A stretch of DNA of 64,000 nt from Hyphococcus formosus (GTDB taxonomy: Bacteria > Pseudomonadota > Alphaproteobacteria > Caulobacterales > Parvularculaceae): the NCBI RefSeq assembly GCF_046736345.1, contig NZ_CP157210.1:62001-126000 (forward strand). Direction: 5' to 3'. The translations under genes were made by a program, and so were the position numbers. Of this stretch, positions 25,995 through 34,816 are shown piece after piece. The notes below the pieces were generated by a model. That model was not told the origin of the DNA. It searched no databases and was given only the letters and a program-made list of their open reading frames with translations. The first letter of the stretch is position 1. Each line of letters opens with the position of its first letter.

Positions 25995-27274
25995 TGAAAG
26001 GCCGTTTACGCTGGTTTATCGTTAGCCTTGTCGCGCTTGCGACGATCATCAATTACATTGATCGTGGTGCGCTTGGTTTTTTATGGCCAGAAATTTCTAA
26101 AGATATCGGGCTGACGAAAACAGATTATGCGATCATCTTGAATGTCTTTACCTTTGCGTATGCGTTTGGGCAGACGCTTTTCGGGAAGATCTTTGACTGG
26201 GTCGGCACGCGCCTTGGCTTTATCCTTTCGATATCTGTTTGGTCAGCGGCGACGATGTTACATGCTGTTGCGTCCGGGCTTGGTAGTTTCGCAGTATTTC
26301 GCGGGATTCTTGGTGTGTCTGAGGCGGGGAACTGGCCGGGCGCTACGAAAGCCAATGCAGAGTGGTTTCCGATCCGTGAGCGGGCGCTCGCGCAGGGAAT
26401 TTTCAATTCAGGGGCAGCGATTGGCGGTATAATTTCTGCACCAATCATTGCCTATCTCTTCGTGTTTCTTGATAGCTGGCGCGCGACTTTTATCGCGGTC
26501 GGTGCGCTTGGTTTTCTTTGGCTCATTCCGTGGTTGATACTTTATAAATCAGGCCCTGAGAGTCATCCGTGGCTTTCGGCCGAAGAACGCGACTATATTC
26601 TCACGGGTCAGCGAAACAAAGATACGGATGAAGTCGCTGAGTACGCGCCTACATCAGGTGAAATTCTATCGAGGAAAGAGAGCTGGGGCGTTATCCTTGC
26701 CTCGTTTTTCATTGATCCGATCTGGTGGTTGTTTGTTGGCTGGTTGCCGCTTTACCTATCCGAGACATATGGCTTTGGCGTAAAGGAAATCGGCCTTTAT
26801 GCGTGGGTGCCATATGTCGGTGCCATGTTCGGCGCATGGTTCGGTGGATTGCTCGCGCAGAACCGAATTAAAGCCGGGTGGTCCGTCAATAAATCTCGGA
26901 AATTTGTCATTGGGCTTGGCGGCTTGATCATGCTCGTTTCCCTTTTGATGACAATGAAAGCGGCTTCGCCCCTATTCGCGGTGCTGTTAATGGCGGCTAT
27001 TTTGTTTGGTTTCCAGACCTCCATTGGCAACATCCAAACACTACCGAGCGATTTCTACAGCGGAAAGTCAGTGGGTTCTCTCGCCGGGTTCGCGGGCACC
27101 GCGGCGAAACTCGCGGTTGTCGGGCTTAACTTCCTGATTCCGGTGATAACGATCAACAGCTACGCGCCAGCATTCGCCGTAGGGGCCGCGCTCGCGATCC
27201 TCAGTGTTCTATCCGTATGGATACTATGCGGAAATATCCATCCGCTGAAACCTCGAACCGCAAAAGTTGCGTAG
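25991..27274 (+). CDS. MFS transporter, hexuronate type (ACS family)
   Basis: 427 aa with 12 predicted membrane helices. The N-terminal INYIDRGALGFLWPEI and GVSEAGNWPGATKANAEWFP segments are hallmarks of the anion:cation symporter (ExuT/GudP-like) branch of MFS. The context points to import of the unsaturated monouronate (DEH) or small oligo-uronates across the inner membrane. It is translationally coupled to the KdgF-like gene. ATGATG gives two possible starts 3 nt apart. Confidence 0.9.
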   Translation: MMKGRLRWFIVSLVALATIINYIDRGALGFLWPEISKDIGLTKTDYAIILNVFTFAYAFGQTLFGKIFDWVGTRLGFILSISVWSAATMLHAVASGLGSFAVFRGILGVSEAGNWPGATKANAEWFPIRERALAQGIFNSGAAIGGIISAPIIAYLFVFLDSWRATFIAVGALGFLWLIPWLILYKSGPESHPWLSAEERDYILTGQRNKDTDEVAEYAPTSGEILSRKESWGVILASFFIDPIWWLFVGWLPLYLSETYGFGVKEIGLYAWVPYVGAMFGAWFGGLLAQNRIKAGWSVNKSRKFVIGLGGLIMLVSLLMTMKAASPLFAVLLMAAILFGFQTSIGNIQTLPSDFYSGKSVGSLAGFAGTAAKLAVVGLNFLIPVITINSYAPAFAVGAALAILSVLSVWILCGNIHPLKPRTAKVA

Positions 27275-27296
27275 TAATTAAGATAAGGATGATATT

Positions 27297-28178
27297 ATGA
27301 CGAAACCTGTGATTGGCTTTATTGGCCTTGGCCTGATGGGCGGTAACATGGTCGAGTGCCTACAGAAAAATGGCTATCAGCTGAATGTGATGGACCTCAA
27401 TAAGGATGCTGTCGAAGCCGTCCTTGCGAGAGGCAATGCGAGCGAGGTCAAGTCCGGGCGTGAATTGGCCGAGGCAAGCGATGTTGTAATGCTATGTCTG
27501 ACGACCTCAGAGGTCGTGGAAAAAATCGTTTACGGCGACGACGGCATTTTGGCGGGTATAAAAGAAGGTTCGGTATTGATCGACTTCGGAACGTCGATCC
27601 CGGCGTCAACGCGGAAGATCGGTGCGGACCTTGCCAAGAAAGGCGCGGGTATGATCGATGCGCCGCTGGGCCGAACGCCAGCGCATGCAAAAGATGGCCT
27701 GCTCAACATTATGGCCGCTGGCGATAAGGAAACCTTCGAGAAGGCAAAACCATTATTGGATGTGCTGGGCGAGAATGTTTTTTATCTCGGCGCATTGGGA
27801 GCCGGTCACACGACCAAGCTGATCAACAACTTTATGGGTATGACGACCGTGTGCGCCATGTCTCAGGCATTTGCAGTGGCGGATCGCGCAGGCGTCGATC
27901 GTCAACAACTTTTTGACATTATGTCGACGGGCCCATCCAGTTCGCCATTCATGCAGTTTTGTAAAAACTACGCAGTCGATGGCGTAAGTGACCTCGGGTT
28001 TTCTATCGCTAACGCGAACAAGGATTTGGGTTACTTCGTGAAGATGGTTGAAGATTTGGGTACGCGTGCGCTGATTGCTGAAGGGACGTCAACAAATCTT
28101 CAGGCCGCAGTCGATGCCGGTATGGGCGCGGGTAATGTGCCCGAGATTTTCGACTATTTCCGTAAATTGGATAAGTAG
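27297..28178 (+). CDS. 3-hydroxyisobutyrate dehydrogenase-family reductase, probable DEH reductase
   Basis: 293 aa. Rossmann motif IGFIGLGLMGGNM at the N-terminus, the substrate loop DAPLGRTPAHAKDG, and catalytic Lys in GAGHTTKLINNF. The family reduces beta-keto acids and aldehydes (GarR, 3-HIBDH). Members in marine alginate loci reduce 4-deoxy-L-erythro-5-hexoseulose uronate (DEH) to 2-keto-3-deoxygluconate (KDG); the position between transporter and KDG kinase genes fits that role. AAGGATG precedes ATG 27297. Confidence 0.88.
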   Translation: MTKPVIGFIGLGLMGGNMVECLQKNGYQLNVMDLNKDAVEAVLARGNASEVKSGRELAEASDVVMLCLTTSEVVEKIVYGDDGILAGIKEGSVLIDFGTSIPASTRKIGADLAKKGAGMIDAPLGRTPAHAKDGLLNIMAAGDKETFEKAKPLLDVLGENVFYLGALGAGHTTKLINNFMGMTTVCAMSQAFAVADRAGVDRQQLFDIMSTGPSSSPFMQFCKNYAVDGVSDLGFSIANANKDLGYFVKMVEDLGTRALIAEGTSTNLQAAVDAGMGAGNVPEIFDYFRKLDK

Positions 28179-28248
28179 CGTTACATCACGCCCAGATAAA
28201 TATAAGGGGCGGCATTGTTTTTTATAATGTCGTCTGAAATATCAGTAT

Positions 28249-29229
28249 ATGGATCAACACAAGCAGAATAACACGATTTACGCGATTGGTGAGTGCATGG
28301 TCGAATTTTCATGCACGCGCGATGACGAATATCGTCGTTCTTTCGCTGGTGATGTATTTAATACAGCTGTCTATTTAAGACGGCTGGCTCCCGCCAACTG
28401 CAATGTCGAGTTTGTGACTGCGGTTGGCGATGACGCTATTTCTTCTGCAATGATGTCCGCTTGGCGTGACGAAAAAATTGCAACGAACCATGTCGCCGTA
28501 ATGCCCGGAAAATCGCCTGGGCTTTACGTCATTGAAACGGATGATGCGGGCGAGCGGCGATTTTCATATTGGCGCAGCCAATCAGCGGCACGGCAATTGA
28601 CAGCCGCGCTTAAAAAAATTGACGATGACGCGCTATGTGACGGCGATTACATTTATTATTCCGGGATATCCCTTGCGATCCTTAGTGAGGATCGAAGGGC
28701 TTCGCTTTTTGAGTTTGTGAAACGGGCAAAATCAAAAGGCGTATTGATTGCATTTGATCCGAATTTCCGACCCGCGCTCTGGGAGTCTCATGCCGCAGCG
28801 GCTGAGACGACGATGAAAGCATATGGGTTGGCGGATATCGTTCTTACGGGCGCAGATGAGGAAGCGAGTTTGTTCGGCTGGGGGTCAGAGGCCTCAGAGC
28901 TGGGTGAATTGGAACGCATTGGCGTTCGAGAGGCAATCTTGAAAGCCGGTGATCGCGGTGTGTTTGGATCCAGCGGAGGCGAGCGATTTCATGTCCCGTT
29001 CAGCCCCGCAAAAGAAGTGGTAGATACAACCGCGGCAGGGGACTCTTTCGCCGGTGCATATCTTGCATTTCGGATACGTGGCCGCTCGCCAGAGGAAGCC
29101 GTTGCGCTTGCCGCGCGCGTCGCACGCATTGTTGTTTCTTCACGCGGTGCGATCATCGATCGTCAGACACTTCGTTCAACGATGAATGAAGATCCAATAC
29201 TATCAAGTGAGATTGACTATGCAGATTAG
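28249..29229 (+). CDS. kdgK: 2-keto-3-deoxygluconate kinase (PfkB family)
   Basis: 326 aa. PfkB/ribokinase fold: an ECMVEF start, the FAGDVFNTAVYLRRL sugar-binding segment, and the catalytic signature VDTTAAGDSFAGAYLAF with the base Asp in AAGDSF. RRFSYWRSQSAAR is typical of KDG kinases. It phosphorylates KDG to KDPG with ATP. No clear ribosome-binding site is visible before ATG 28249, so expression may be low or coupled. The end overlaps the aldolase gene by 11 nt. Confidence 0.9.
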   Translation: MDQHKQNNTIYAIGECMVEFSCTRDDEYRRSFAGDVFNTAVYLRRLAPANCNVEFVTAVGDDAISSAMMSAWRDEKIATNHVAVMPGKSPGLYVIETDDAGERRFSYWRSQSAARQLTAALKKIDDDALCDGDYIYYSGISLAILSEDRRASLFEFVKRAKSKGVLIAFDPNFRPALWESHAAAAETTMKAYGLADIVLTGADEEASLFGWGSEASELGELERIGVREAILKAGDRGVFGSSGGERFHVPFSPAKEVVDTTAAGDSFAGAYLAFRIRGRSPEEAVALAARVARIVVSSRGAIIDRQTLRSTMNEDPILSSEIDYAD

Positions 29230-29842
29230 CGAAATATTCCGTGCCGCGACCGTCATCCCGGTTATTGAGATTACGAAACTGGAACGCGCTGAAAAATTGG
29301 CCGAGATATTGTCGCAGGCAAAATTGCGGGTTGTTGAACTGACCTTGCGGACGCCCTGTGCGCTGGATGCGCTGGCGGTCATGAAGAAAACCGCGCCCGA
29401 CCTTATCATTGGCATGGGCACCGTACGTACCGAGCATGATATTGAACGTTCCTTGGAGGGAGGGGCGTCCTTTCTCGTGAGCCCGGGTGCGACGCCAGCG
29501 TTGTTAGAAGCGCTAGGGCGGTCTGGTGCACCAGTTTTGCCGGGTGTAGCGACCGCAAGTGAGGCTATGGCAGCGGCGGATGCCGGGTTCAGGTCCCTTA
29601 AATTTTTCCCGGCGGAGCCGGCTGGTGGCCTCGCCTATCTGAAATCGCTCGTAGGGCCTTTGCCGGATATCGTATTTTGTCCCACCGGCGGTATCAGCGC
29701 TGAGCGGGTTTCGGATTATTTGTCATTGCCGAATGTCGGTTGTGTTGGCGGGTCGTGGGTCGCAACAAAACAAATGTTGATTGATGGCGACTGGGAGAAA
29801 ATTTCCGGCAACGCCAAACGTGCTGCCGTAATGACGGGTTGA
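29219..29842 (+). CDS. eda: KDPG (2-keto-3-deoxy-6-phosphogluconate) aldolase
   Basis: 207-aa class I aldolase. Catalytic Glu in VVELTLRTPCA and the Schiff-base Lys in SLKFFPAEPAGG, with VLPGVATASEAMAA and FCPTGGIS. It splits KDPG to pyruvate and glyceraldehyde-3-phosphate, finishing the pathway. ATG 29219 gives the usual family length; an upstream in-frame start at 29186 lies deep inside kdgK. It overlaps the kinase gene by 11 nt. Confidence 0.92.
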   Translation: MQISEIFRAATVIPVIEITKLERAEKLAEILSQAKLRVVELTLRTPCALDALAVMKKTAPDLIIGMGTVRTEHDIERSLEGGASFLVSPGATPALLEALGRSGAPVLPGVATASEAMAAADAGFRSLKFFPAEPAGGLAYLKSLVGPLPDIVFCPTGGISAERVSDYLSLPNVGCVGGSWVATKQMLIDGDWEKISGNAKRAAVMTG

Positions 29843-30226
29843 TCCGTCGGCAACCTATGAAATTTCCCATCAAATCAGGCGAGGGTGGCTCTTCGGGGGC
29901 AGGTTGCGCGGGTAGATGAATAGGCCCGCGCAGCGTGAGGCCGTCACGGAACTGGCGTTAATTTTATTGAAAACCGAACAAATATGGTTTGTTACAGCGT
30001 AACAACATATTTCGGGTCGGCTAAAAAGTCAGTAATAACAATAGATTACCGCCTTCATTGAAATTTTCTGCGGCTAGATGTTTCGTTTTTCGAACTATCC
30101 TTTATAAGACGGCGGTCACCATCCATCCGTCGGATTGATCAGCTTTGATGCGTGCGAACGCCTCGCTGCGCTCCGACGCAAATAGGCCCGATTGACTTCC
30201 GGGCCATAGAAATTGGGGAATACTCT
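29843..30226. other. Intergenic region between eda and the second TonB receptor
   Basis: 384 bp with no gene. A hairpin, TGCGCGGG / CCCGCGCA (29905-29932), lacks a T-run but may end the alginate operon. A long inverted repeat at 29980-30012 is a candidate operator. GGGGA at 30215-30219 is the receptor's ribosome-binding site. Confidence 0.5.
29980..30012. promoter_or_regulatory. Inverted repeat upstream of the second TonB receptor
   Basis: AAATATG-GT-TTGTTAC, then AGC, then GTAACAA-CATATTT. The arms are perfectly complementary over 14 bases apart from a 2-nt bulge (GT) on the left. The core TTGTTAC-N3-GTAACAA is a symmetric operator-like site about 215 bp before the receptor start. Confidence 0.55.
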
Positions 30227-32746
30227 GTGAGACACTTATTAGGCGGCGCGTCTTTGATCGCCGTTTCTACAATCCTTTCGACTGCCGCTGTTGCGCAAGT
30301 TGATCAAATCGTTGTCACCGCGACCAAGCGGAGTGAGAACGCACAAGACATTCCGATTGCGGTTCAGGCGCTAGGCGAAAAATCACTCGACCAACTCGAT
30401 GTCGATGTTTTTTCTGACTACCTGCAACAGCTACCGGGCGTAACTGCGGGGGGCAGTGGGCCAGGTCAGGGCACAATTTATATTCGCGGTGTTGCATCAT
30501 CGACGCCGACTTTGACTGTTGCTGGTGTCTCTGGTTTGGCACCGAATGTTGCGCTCTATCTTGATGAGCAGCCGGTAACGCAGGTTGGCCGGAATCTTGA
30601 TGTTTATGCGGTCGATCTGGAGCGGGTCGAAGTTCTTTCCGGCCCACAAGGCACGTTGTTCGGTTCTAGCTCTCAGGCTGGAACGATCCGCCTTATTACA
30701 AACAAGCCAAATCTTGACGGATTCGAAGCGACGCTTAGCGGCGGCGTGTCATTCACCGAAGGCGGTGAAATGTCGAACAAGGTTGAGGCAGTTGTTAATA
30801 TTCCGGCTACTGATCGCTTGGCGTTCCGTGGTGTGATCTATTCAGATCAGCGTGGCGGATATATTGATAACGTTCCGGGAACACGGGATGCATCAGAGTC
30901 TGGACGTTTCCGTCCTGCTGGTACGGTACGCCGAAATGGCGTGGTGGTCGATTCCTCGCAGAATGGTTTCCAAGCGGGAGCCGATCTATCAGGCGTGAAT
31001 TTCATCGAAGCGAATAACCTTGATCTTGTCGAAGAAAACTTCAATGACACAGATTATCTCGGTTTCCGCGTCGGTGCGCTTTATGAGGTCAACGATGACT
31101 GGCGCGTTTACGCAAATCACTCGCGTCAGCGTATCGAGTCCGATGGCGTATTTTTCTACGATCCGGAACTTCCTGATCCTGATCAGCTTTCCATTCAGCG
31201 TTTTTCCGATGACGAGCTTGATGATCGTTACGGCTCTACATCTTGGACGGTGGAAGGGCGCTTAGGCGCGCTTGAGGCGATTTATGCCGGTGCCTACCTT
31301 GACCGTAAAACACAACAAACGGTGGACTATTCTGACTATCTGTTCGTTGGTCAGTATCTGCCTTATTATATTTGCGATGGGTCGGTTAGCTACCCCGGTG
31401 CGTCTGCACCAAGTGGTAATTGCCAATCACCAGAGCTATTTGTGGCTTCGTTGACGAATACTTCGGTATTTACCCAAGAGCTTCGTTTTAATACGCCAAA
31501 AGATAAGCGTGTTTATGCAACCGTTGGTGCATATTATAGCGATCAAAAAATCGAAGAGCGGAATGACTTTACCTATCCAGGGTCAATCTTCGCTGAAAGC
31601 TTTACGCCGGGCGTATTTGGCTTCGCGCCAAACTACCCGTTACCGGGCGCGCTATCGACGGACCCGGGCCCATTCCCCGACGGCGTAATTTTCCGAAATG
31701 ATATTACCCGTACGGATGAACAGATTGCCCTCTTTGGTGAGGCGACGTTTGAAGTCGTGCCAAACTACATATCGCTTACAGGTGGTATGCGCTGGTATGA
31801 TATTCGCGTTGATCTGGAAGGGTCAGCGAATTCATCATTCGGCAATTTCGGCCAAACCGAAGATCAGCAGCAATTTGGCGCAAATCTTTCGACATTATTT
31901 GACGGCACAAATTCAGCCGTGATTAATGGTGAAACTGTTGCGTTGCCAGACAAAGCCAAAGCGGACGGGTTCATTTTCAAGGGTAATCTAACCTTCACCC
32001 CGACCGATGATCTATTGTTCTACTTCACCTATTCTGAAGGCTTCCGTCCGCCCCTTCTTAATCGTCCGGTTGGTGCTGGCGGTATTGTGCCGGGTGTCGT
32101 GGATACGGATGAACTGACCAATTATGAAATTGGTTGGAAGATGAGCCTGTTTGAAAACAGCCTTCAAATCAATGGTAATGCCTTCATCATGGATATTGAT
32201 CGTTTGCAGACGACGATCTTTGATCCGAATATCGTGAACCTGTTCTTCTCAGATAATGCGGCAAACGCGCAGGTTAAGGGTATTGAAGGCGACGTCATCT
32301 GGGCCCCATACCAGGTTGAAGGCCTGACAATCGCCGGTGCTTTCTCTGTACTGGACACAGAGATCAAGGAAATCATTACTGCGACAACTGCAATTGCGCC
32401 GGCCGGGAGTGAACTGGCCCATGCGCCGGGTTTCCAAGGCAATATTCGGGCGCGTTACGAGTGGCCAGTCGGTGATGATATGATCGCCCATGTCATGCCT
32501 CAGGTGACCTATTCAGGTTCATCATGGAGCGATATCGTTCTTATCAACCGCGCAAAACAAGACGCTTATATGCTTGTGAATGTCTCTGCTGGTATCGAGA
32601 AGGATAACTGGAGCATTGATCTGTTTGCGGATAATCTCACGGATAAGCGTGCTGATCTAAATAACTTCTTTGGTTATGATCGTGAACGGATAACGATCAA
32701 TCGACCACGGACATACGGAATGAGGGTGACTGTTAATTTCGATTAG
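30227..32746 (+). CDS. TonB-dependent receptor
   Basis: 839 aa. Signal peptide GASLIAVSTILSTAAVAQ; plug with DQIVVTATKRSENAQDIPIA, QQLPGVTAGGSG, TIYIRGVAS, DLERVEVLSGPQGTLFGSSS and GTIRLITNKP. The barrel ends in RPRTYGMRVTVNFD. The plug wording is that of the general sphingomonad/marine TonB receptor type. It could be the alginate-oligomer receptor of the preceding locus or belong to the sulfotransferase-transporter genes that follow. The start is GTG 30227, after GGGGA and just before the signal peptide; the open frame begins at 30152, but that extension has no ribosome-binding site. Confidence 0.88.
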   Translation: MRHLLGGASLIAVSTILSTAAVAQVDQIVVTATKRSENAQDIPIAVQALGEKSLDQLDVDVFSDYLQQLPGVTAGGSGPGQGTIYIRGVASSTPTLTVAGVSGLAPNVALYLDEQPVTQVGRNLDVYAVDLERVEVLSGPQGTLFGSSSQAGTIRLITNKPNLDGFEATLSGGVSFTEGGEMSNKVEAVVNIPATDRLAFRGVIYSDQRGGYIDNVPGTRDASESGRFRPAGTVRRNGVVVDSSQNGFQAGADLSGVNFIEANNLDLVEENFNDTDYLGFRVGALYEVNDDWRVYANHSRQRIESDGVFFYDPELPDPDQLSIQRFSDDELDDRYGSTSWTVEGRLGALEAIYAGAYLDRKTQQTVDYSDYLFVGQYLPYYICDGSVSYPGASAPSGNCQSPELFVASLTNTSVFTQELRFNTPKDKRVYATVGAYYSDQKIEERNDFTYPGSIFAESFTPGVFGFAPNYPLPGALSTDPGPFPDGVIFRNDITRTDEQIALFGEATFEVVPNYISLTGGMRWYDIRVDLEGSANSSFGNFGQTEDQQQFGANLSTLFDGTNSAVINGETVALPDKAKADGFIFKGNLTFTPTDDLLFYFTYSEGFRPPLLNRPVGAGGIVPGVVDTDELTNYEIGWKMSLFENSLQINGNAFIMDIDRLQTTIFDPNIVNLFFSDNAANAQVKGIEGDVIWAPYQVEGLTIAGAFSVLDTEIKEIITATTAIAPAGSELAHAPGFQGNIRARYEWPVGDDMIAHVMPQVTYSGSSWSDIVLINRAKQDAYMLVNVSAGIEKDNWSIDLFADNLTDKRADLNNFFGYDRERITINRPRTYGMRVTVNFD

Positions 32747-32771
32747 CAGCCAAATTCTAAATCACGATCAA

Positions 32772-32800
32772 GAATAGGCACTCCGCGCGAGTGCCTATTC
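32772..32800 (+). terminator. Strong hairpin after the second TonB receptor
   Basis: GAATAGGCACTC / GAGTGCCTATTC, a perfect 12-bp stem with a 5-nt loop, 25 nt after the stop codon. The T content after it is low (GTCATTC), so it may be a leaky terminator, letting some transcripts continue into the sulfotransferase gene. Confidence 0.65.
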
Positions 32801-32824
32801 GTCATTCAGGTGTTATAAAGGCCC

Positions 32825-34816
32825 ATGGTGGATAACGACCAGAATAGCTCTGATGTAATAATTACAGCCCAGAAAATGATCTCGCAGGGTCATTTTGATA
32901 AAGCTGATCAACTATTACGCACCTTTTTATCAGAGGCACCAAATCATGCGGATGCACTTTACATGAGTGCAGTTTGCGCCCGTTACATGCGGCGCTTTGA
33001 TGATGCCGTCCAATTTCTTGATAAGCTCCAAAAGATATTGCCGGATTTCGGCCGTGGCTTGCAGGAGAGGGGCCACCTGTTTCGTGAGCAGGGTGAGTCC
33101 GAAAAAGCTTTGAACGCCTATGTTCGGGCGACGCAGGCTAATCCCGCATTGGAAGCAAGTTGGCGCGCGCAAAGCGAAATATTCGCGAAATTGGGTCGTC
33201 ATGGCGAGGCGCAGAATGCGTCGCGGCAAGTTGAGCATTTACAGGGCCTACCGCGCGAATTAATTGGCGTCACGAATTTCGTCCATGAGGGTAAGCTTCT
33301 AAAGGCGGAAAATCTGTGTCGGTTTTTCTTGCAGCGAAACCCGCGTCACGTGGAAGGAATGCGGTTATTAGCGGATATAGGCATCCGCCTTGGCGTTCTT
33401 GATGAGGCTGATTTTCTTCTCGAAAGCGCGATTGAATTTGAACCGGAAAATATTCAACTCCGGCTTGATTATATACAGCTTTTACGGAAGCGGCAGAAAT
33501 TTGAAGCCGCCCTTGCGCAAGCCAGATCGCTCTATGATCGCGATAAAAATAATCCGGTATTTATCTCGCAATATGCGATCGAGAACCTTCAGACTGGAAA
33601 TATTGAAGAGGCGATAGATCTTTTTGACCGGGTGCTTGAAGTGTTGCCGAACGATCCGGCGACGCTGACATCCCGTGGCCATGCGCTCAAAACATGGGGT
33701 CAACAAGAAAAAGCAATTTCGTCCTACCGATTGGCGTATCGCGCAAAACCGGATCACGGAGACGCGTTTTATGGTCTTGCAAATCTGAAAACATATTCGT
33801 TTACGGATGAAGAGATCGCGCTCATGCAGGATGCAGAGGCATCGGACCAAACTGCGTTTCGCGACCGGATTCACCTATATTTTGCACTCGGAAAAGCGTT
33901 TGAAGACCGGAAGGAATATGAAGCATCTTTCTCATATTACGCCCGCGGGAATGAGCTAAAACGAATCAATAGCACCTATAGCGCTGACACGATGGCCGAG
34001 GAGCTGGAGAACCAGAAAAAGGTCTGCACCACAGCGCTATTTTCAAAATTCGAGGATGCGGGTCACAGTGCGCCTGATCCAATATTTATCGTTGGGCTAC
34101 CCCGCGCTGGATCTACACTGTTGGAACAGATATTAGCGTCACACTCCCAAGTGGATGGTACATTGGAACTGCCCAATATTCTCTCTCTTTCGCAAAGTCT
34201 GCGGGGCAGAAATCATAATAGCGGCACTTATCCGGAAATTCTTGGCGAGCTTACGCCTGAGCGCCTCAAAGAGATGGGCGAAGAATATATCGAAGGCACA
34301 CGGATCCACCGTCAGAATGCGCCCTATTTTGTCGATAAGATGCCGAATAATTTCCGCCATATCGGGTTGATCCATTTAATTTTGCCGAATGCCAAAATAA
34401 TTGATGCGCGGCGCGAACCTATGGCCTGTTGCTTTAGCGGTTTTAAACAGCTGTTCGCGGAAGGGCAGGAATTTACATACGGTCTTGAACAGATTGGCCA
34501 ATATTATCGAGGGTATGTGGAGTTGATGCGTCATTGGGACAGTGTTCTGCCCGGGAAAATATTACGTGTTCACCACGAAGATGTCGTTGATGATCTCGAA
34601 GGGCAGGTCAGGCGCATACTCGATTACTGTGATCTGCCATTTGAGCAAAACTGTCTTGAATATTACGCCACGGAACGTTCTGTCCGCACCGCGAGTTCGG
34701 AACAGGTACGCAGGCCGATTCAGCGATCTGGCCTGGCCCAGTGGAAGAATTTTGAACCTTATCTCGGCCCCTTGAAAGAAGCTTTGGGGCCAGTATTGAC
34801 GGAGTATCGCGCGTGA
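32825..34816 (+). CDS. TPR-repeat sulfotransferase family protein
   Basis: 663 aa. The N-terminal ~350 residues form tandem tetratricopeptide repeats (e.g. NHADALYMSAVCARYMRRFD, PATLTSRGHALKTWGQQEKA, ISSYRLAYRAKPDHGDAFYG). The C-terminal ~240 residues form a sulfotransferase: the PAPS-binding loop IFIVGLPRAGSTLLEQILAS near residue 421, the conserved LPNAKIIDARREPMACCFSG segment and a VHHEDVVDDLEG segment. It would transfer sulfate from PAPS to an unknown acceptor, with the repeats binding the partner. No signal peptide is seen. The stop overlaps the transporter start by 4 nt (GTGA). Confidence 0.88.
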   Translation: MVDNDQNSSDVIITAQKMISQGHFDKADQLLRTFLSEAPNHADALYMSAVCARYMRRFDDAVQFLDKLQKILPDFGRGLQERGHLFREQGESEKALNAYVRATQANPALEASWRAQSEIFAKLGRHGEAQNASRQVEHLQGLPRELIGVTNFVHEGKLLKAENLCRFFLQRNPRHVEGMRLLADIGIRLGVLDEADFLLESAIEFEPENIQLRLDYIQLLRKRQKFEAALAQARSLYDRDKNNPVFISQYAIENLQTGNIEEAIDLFDRVLEVLPNDPATLTSRGHALKTWGQQEKAISSYRLAYRAKPDHGDAFYGLANLKTYSFTDEEIALMQDAEASDQTAFRDRIHLYFALGKAFEDRKEYEASFSYYARGNELKRINSTYSADTMAEELENQKKVCTTALFSKFEDAGHSAPDPIFIVGLPRAGSTLLEQILASHSQVDGTLELPNILSLSQSLRGRNHNSGTYPEILGELTPERLKEMGEEYIEGTRIHRQNAPYFVDKMPNNFRHIGLIHLILPNAKIIDARREPMACCFSGFKQLFAEGQEFTYGLEQIGQYYRGYVELMRHWDSVLPGKILRVHHEDVVDDLEGQVRRILDYCDLPFEQNCLEYYATERSVRTASSEQVRRPIQRSGLAQWKNFEPYLGPLKEALGPVLTEYRA

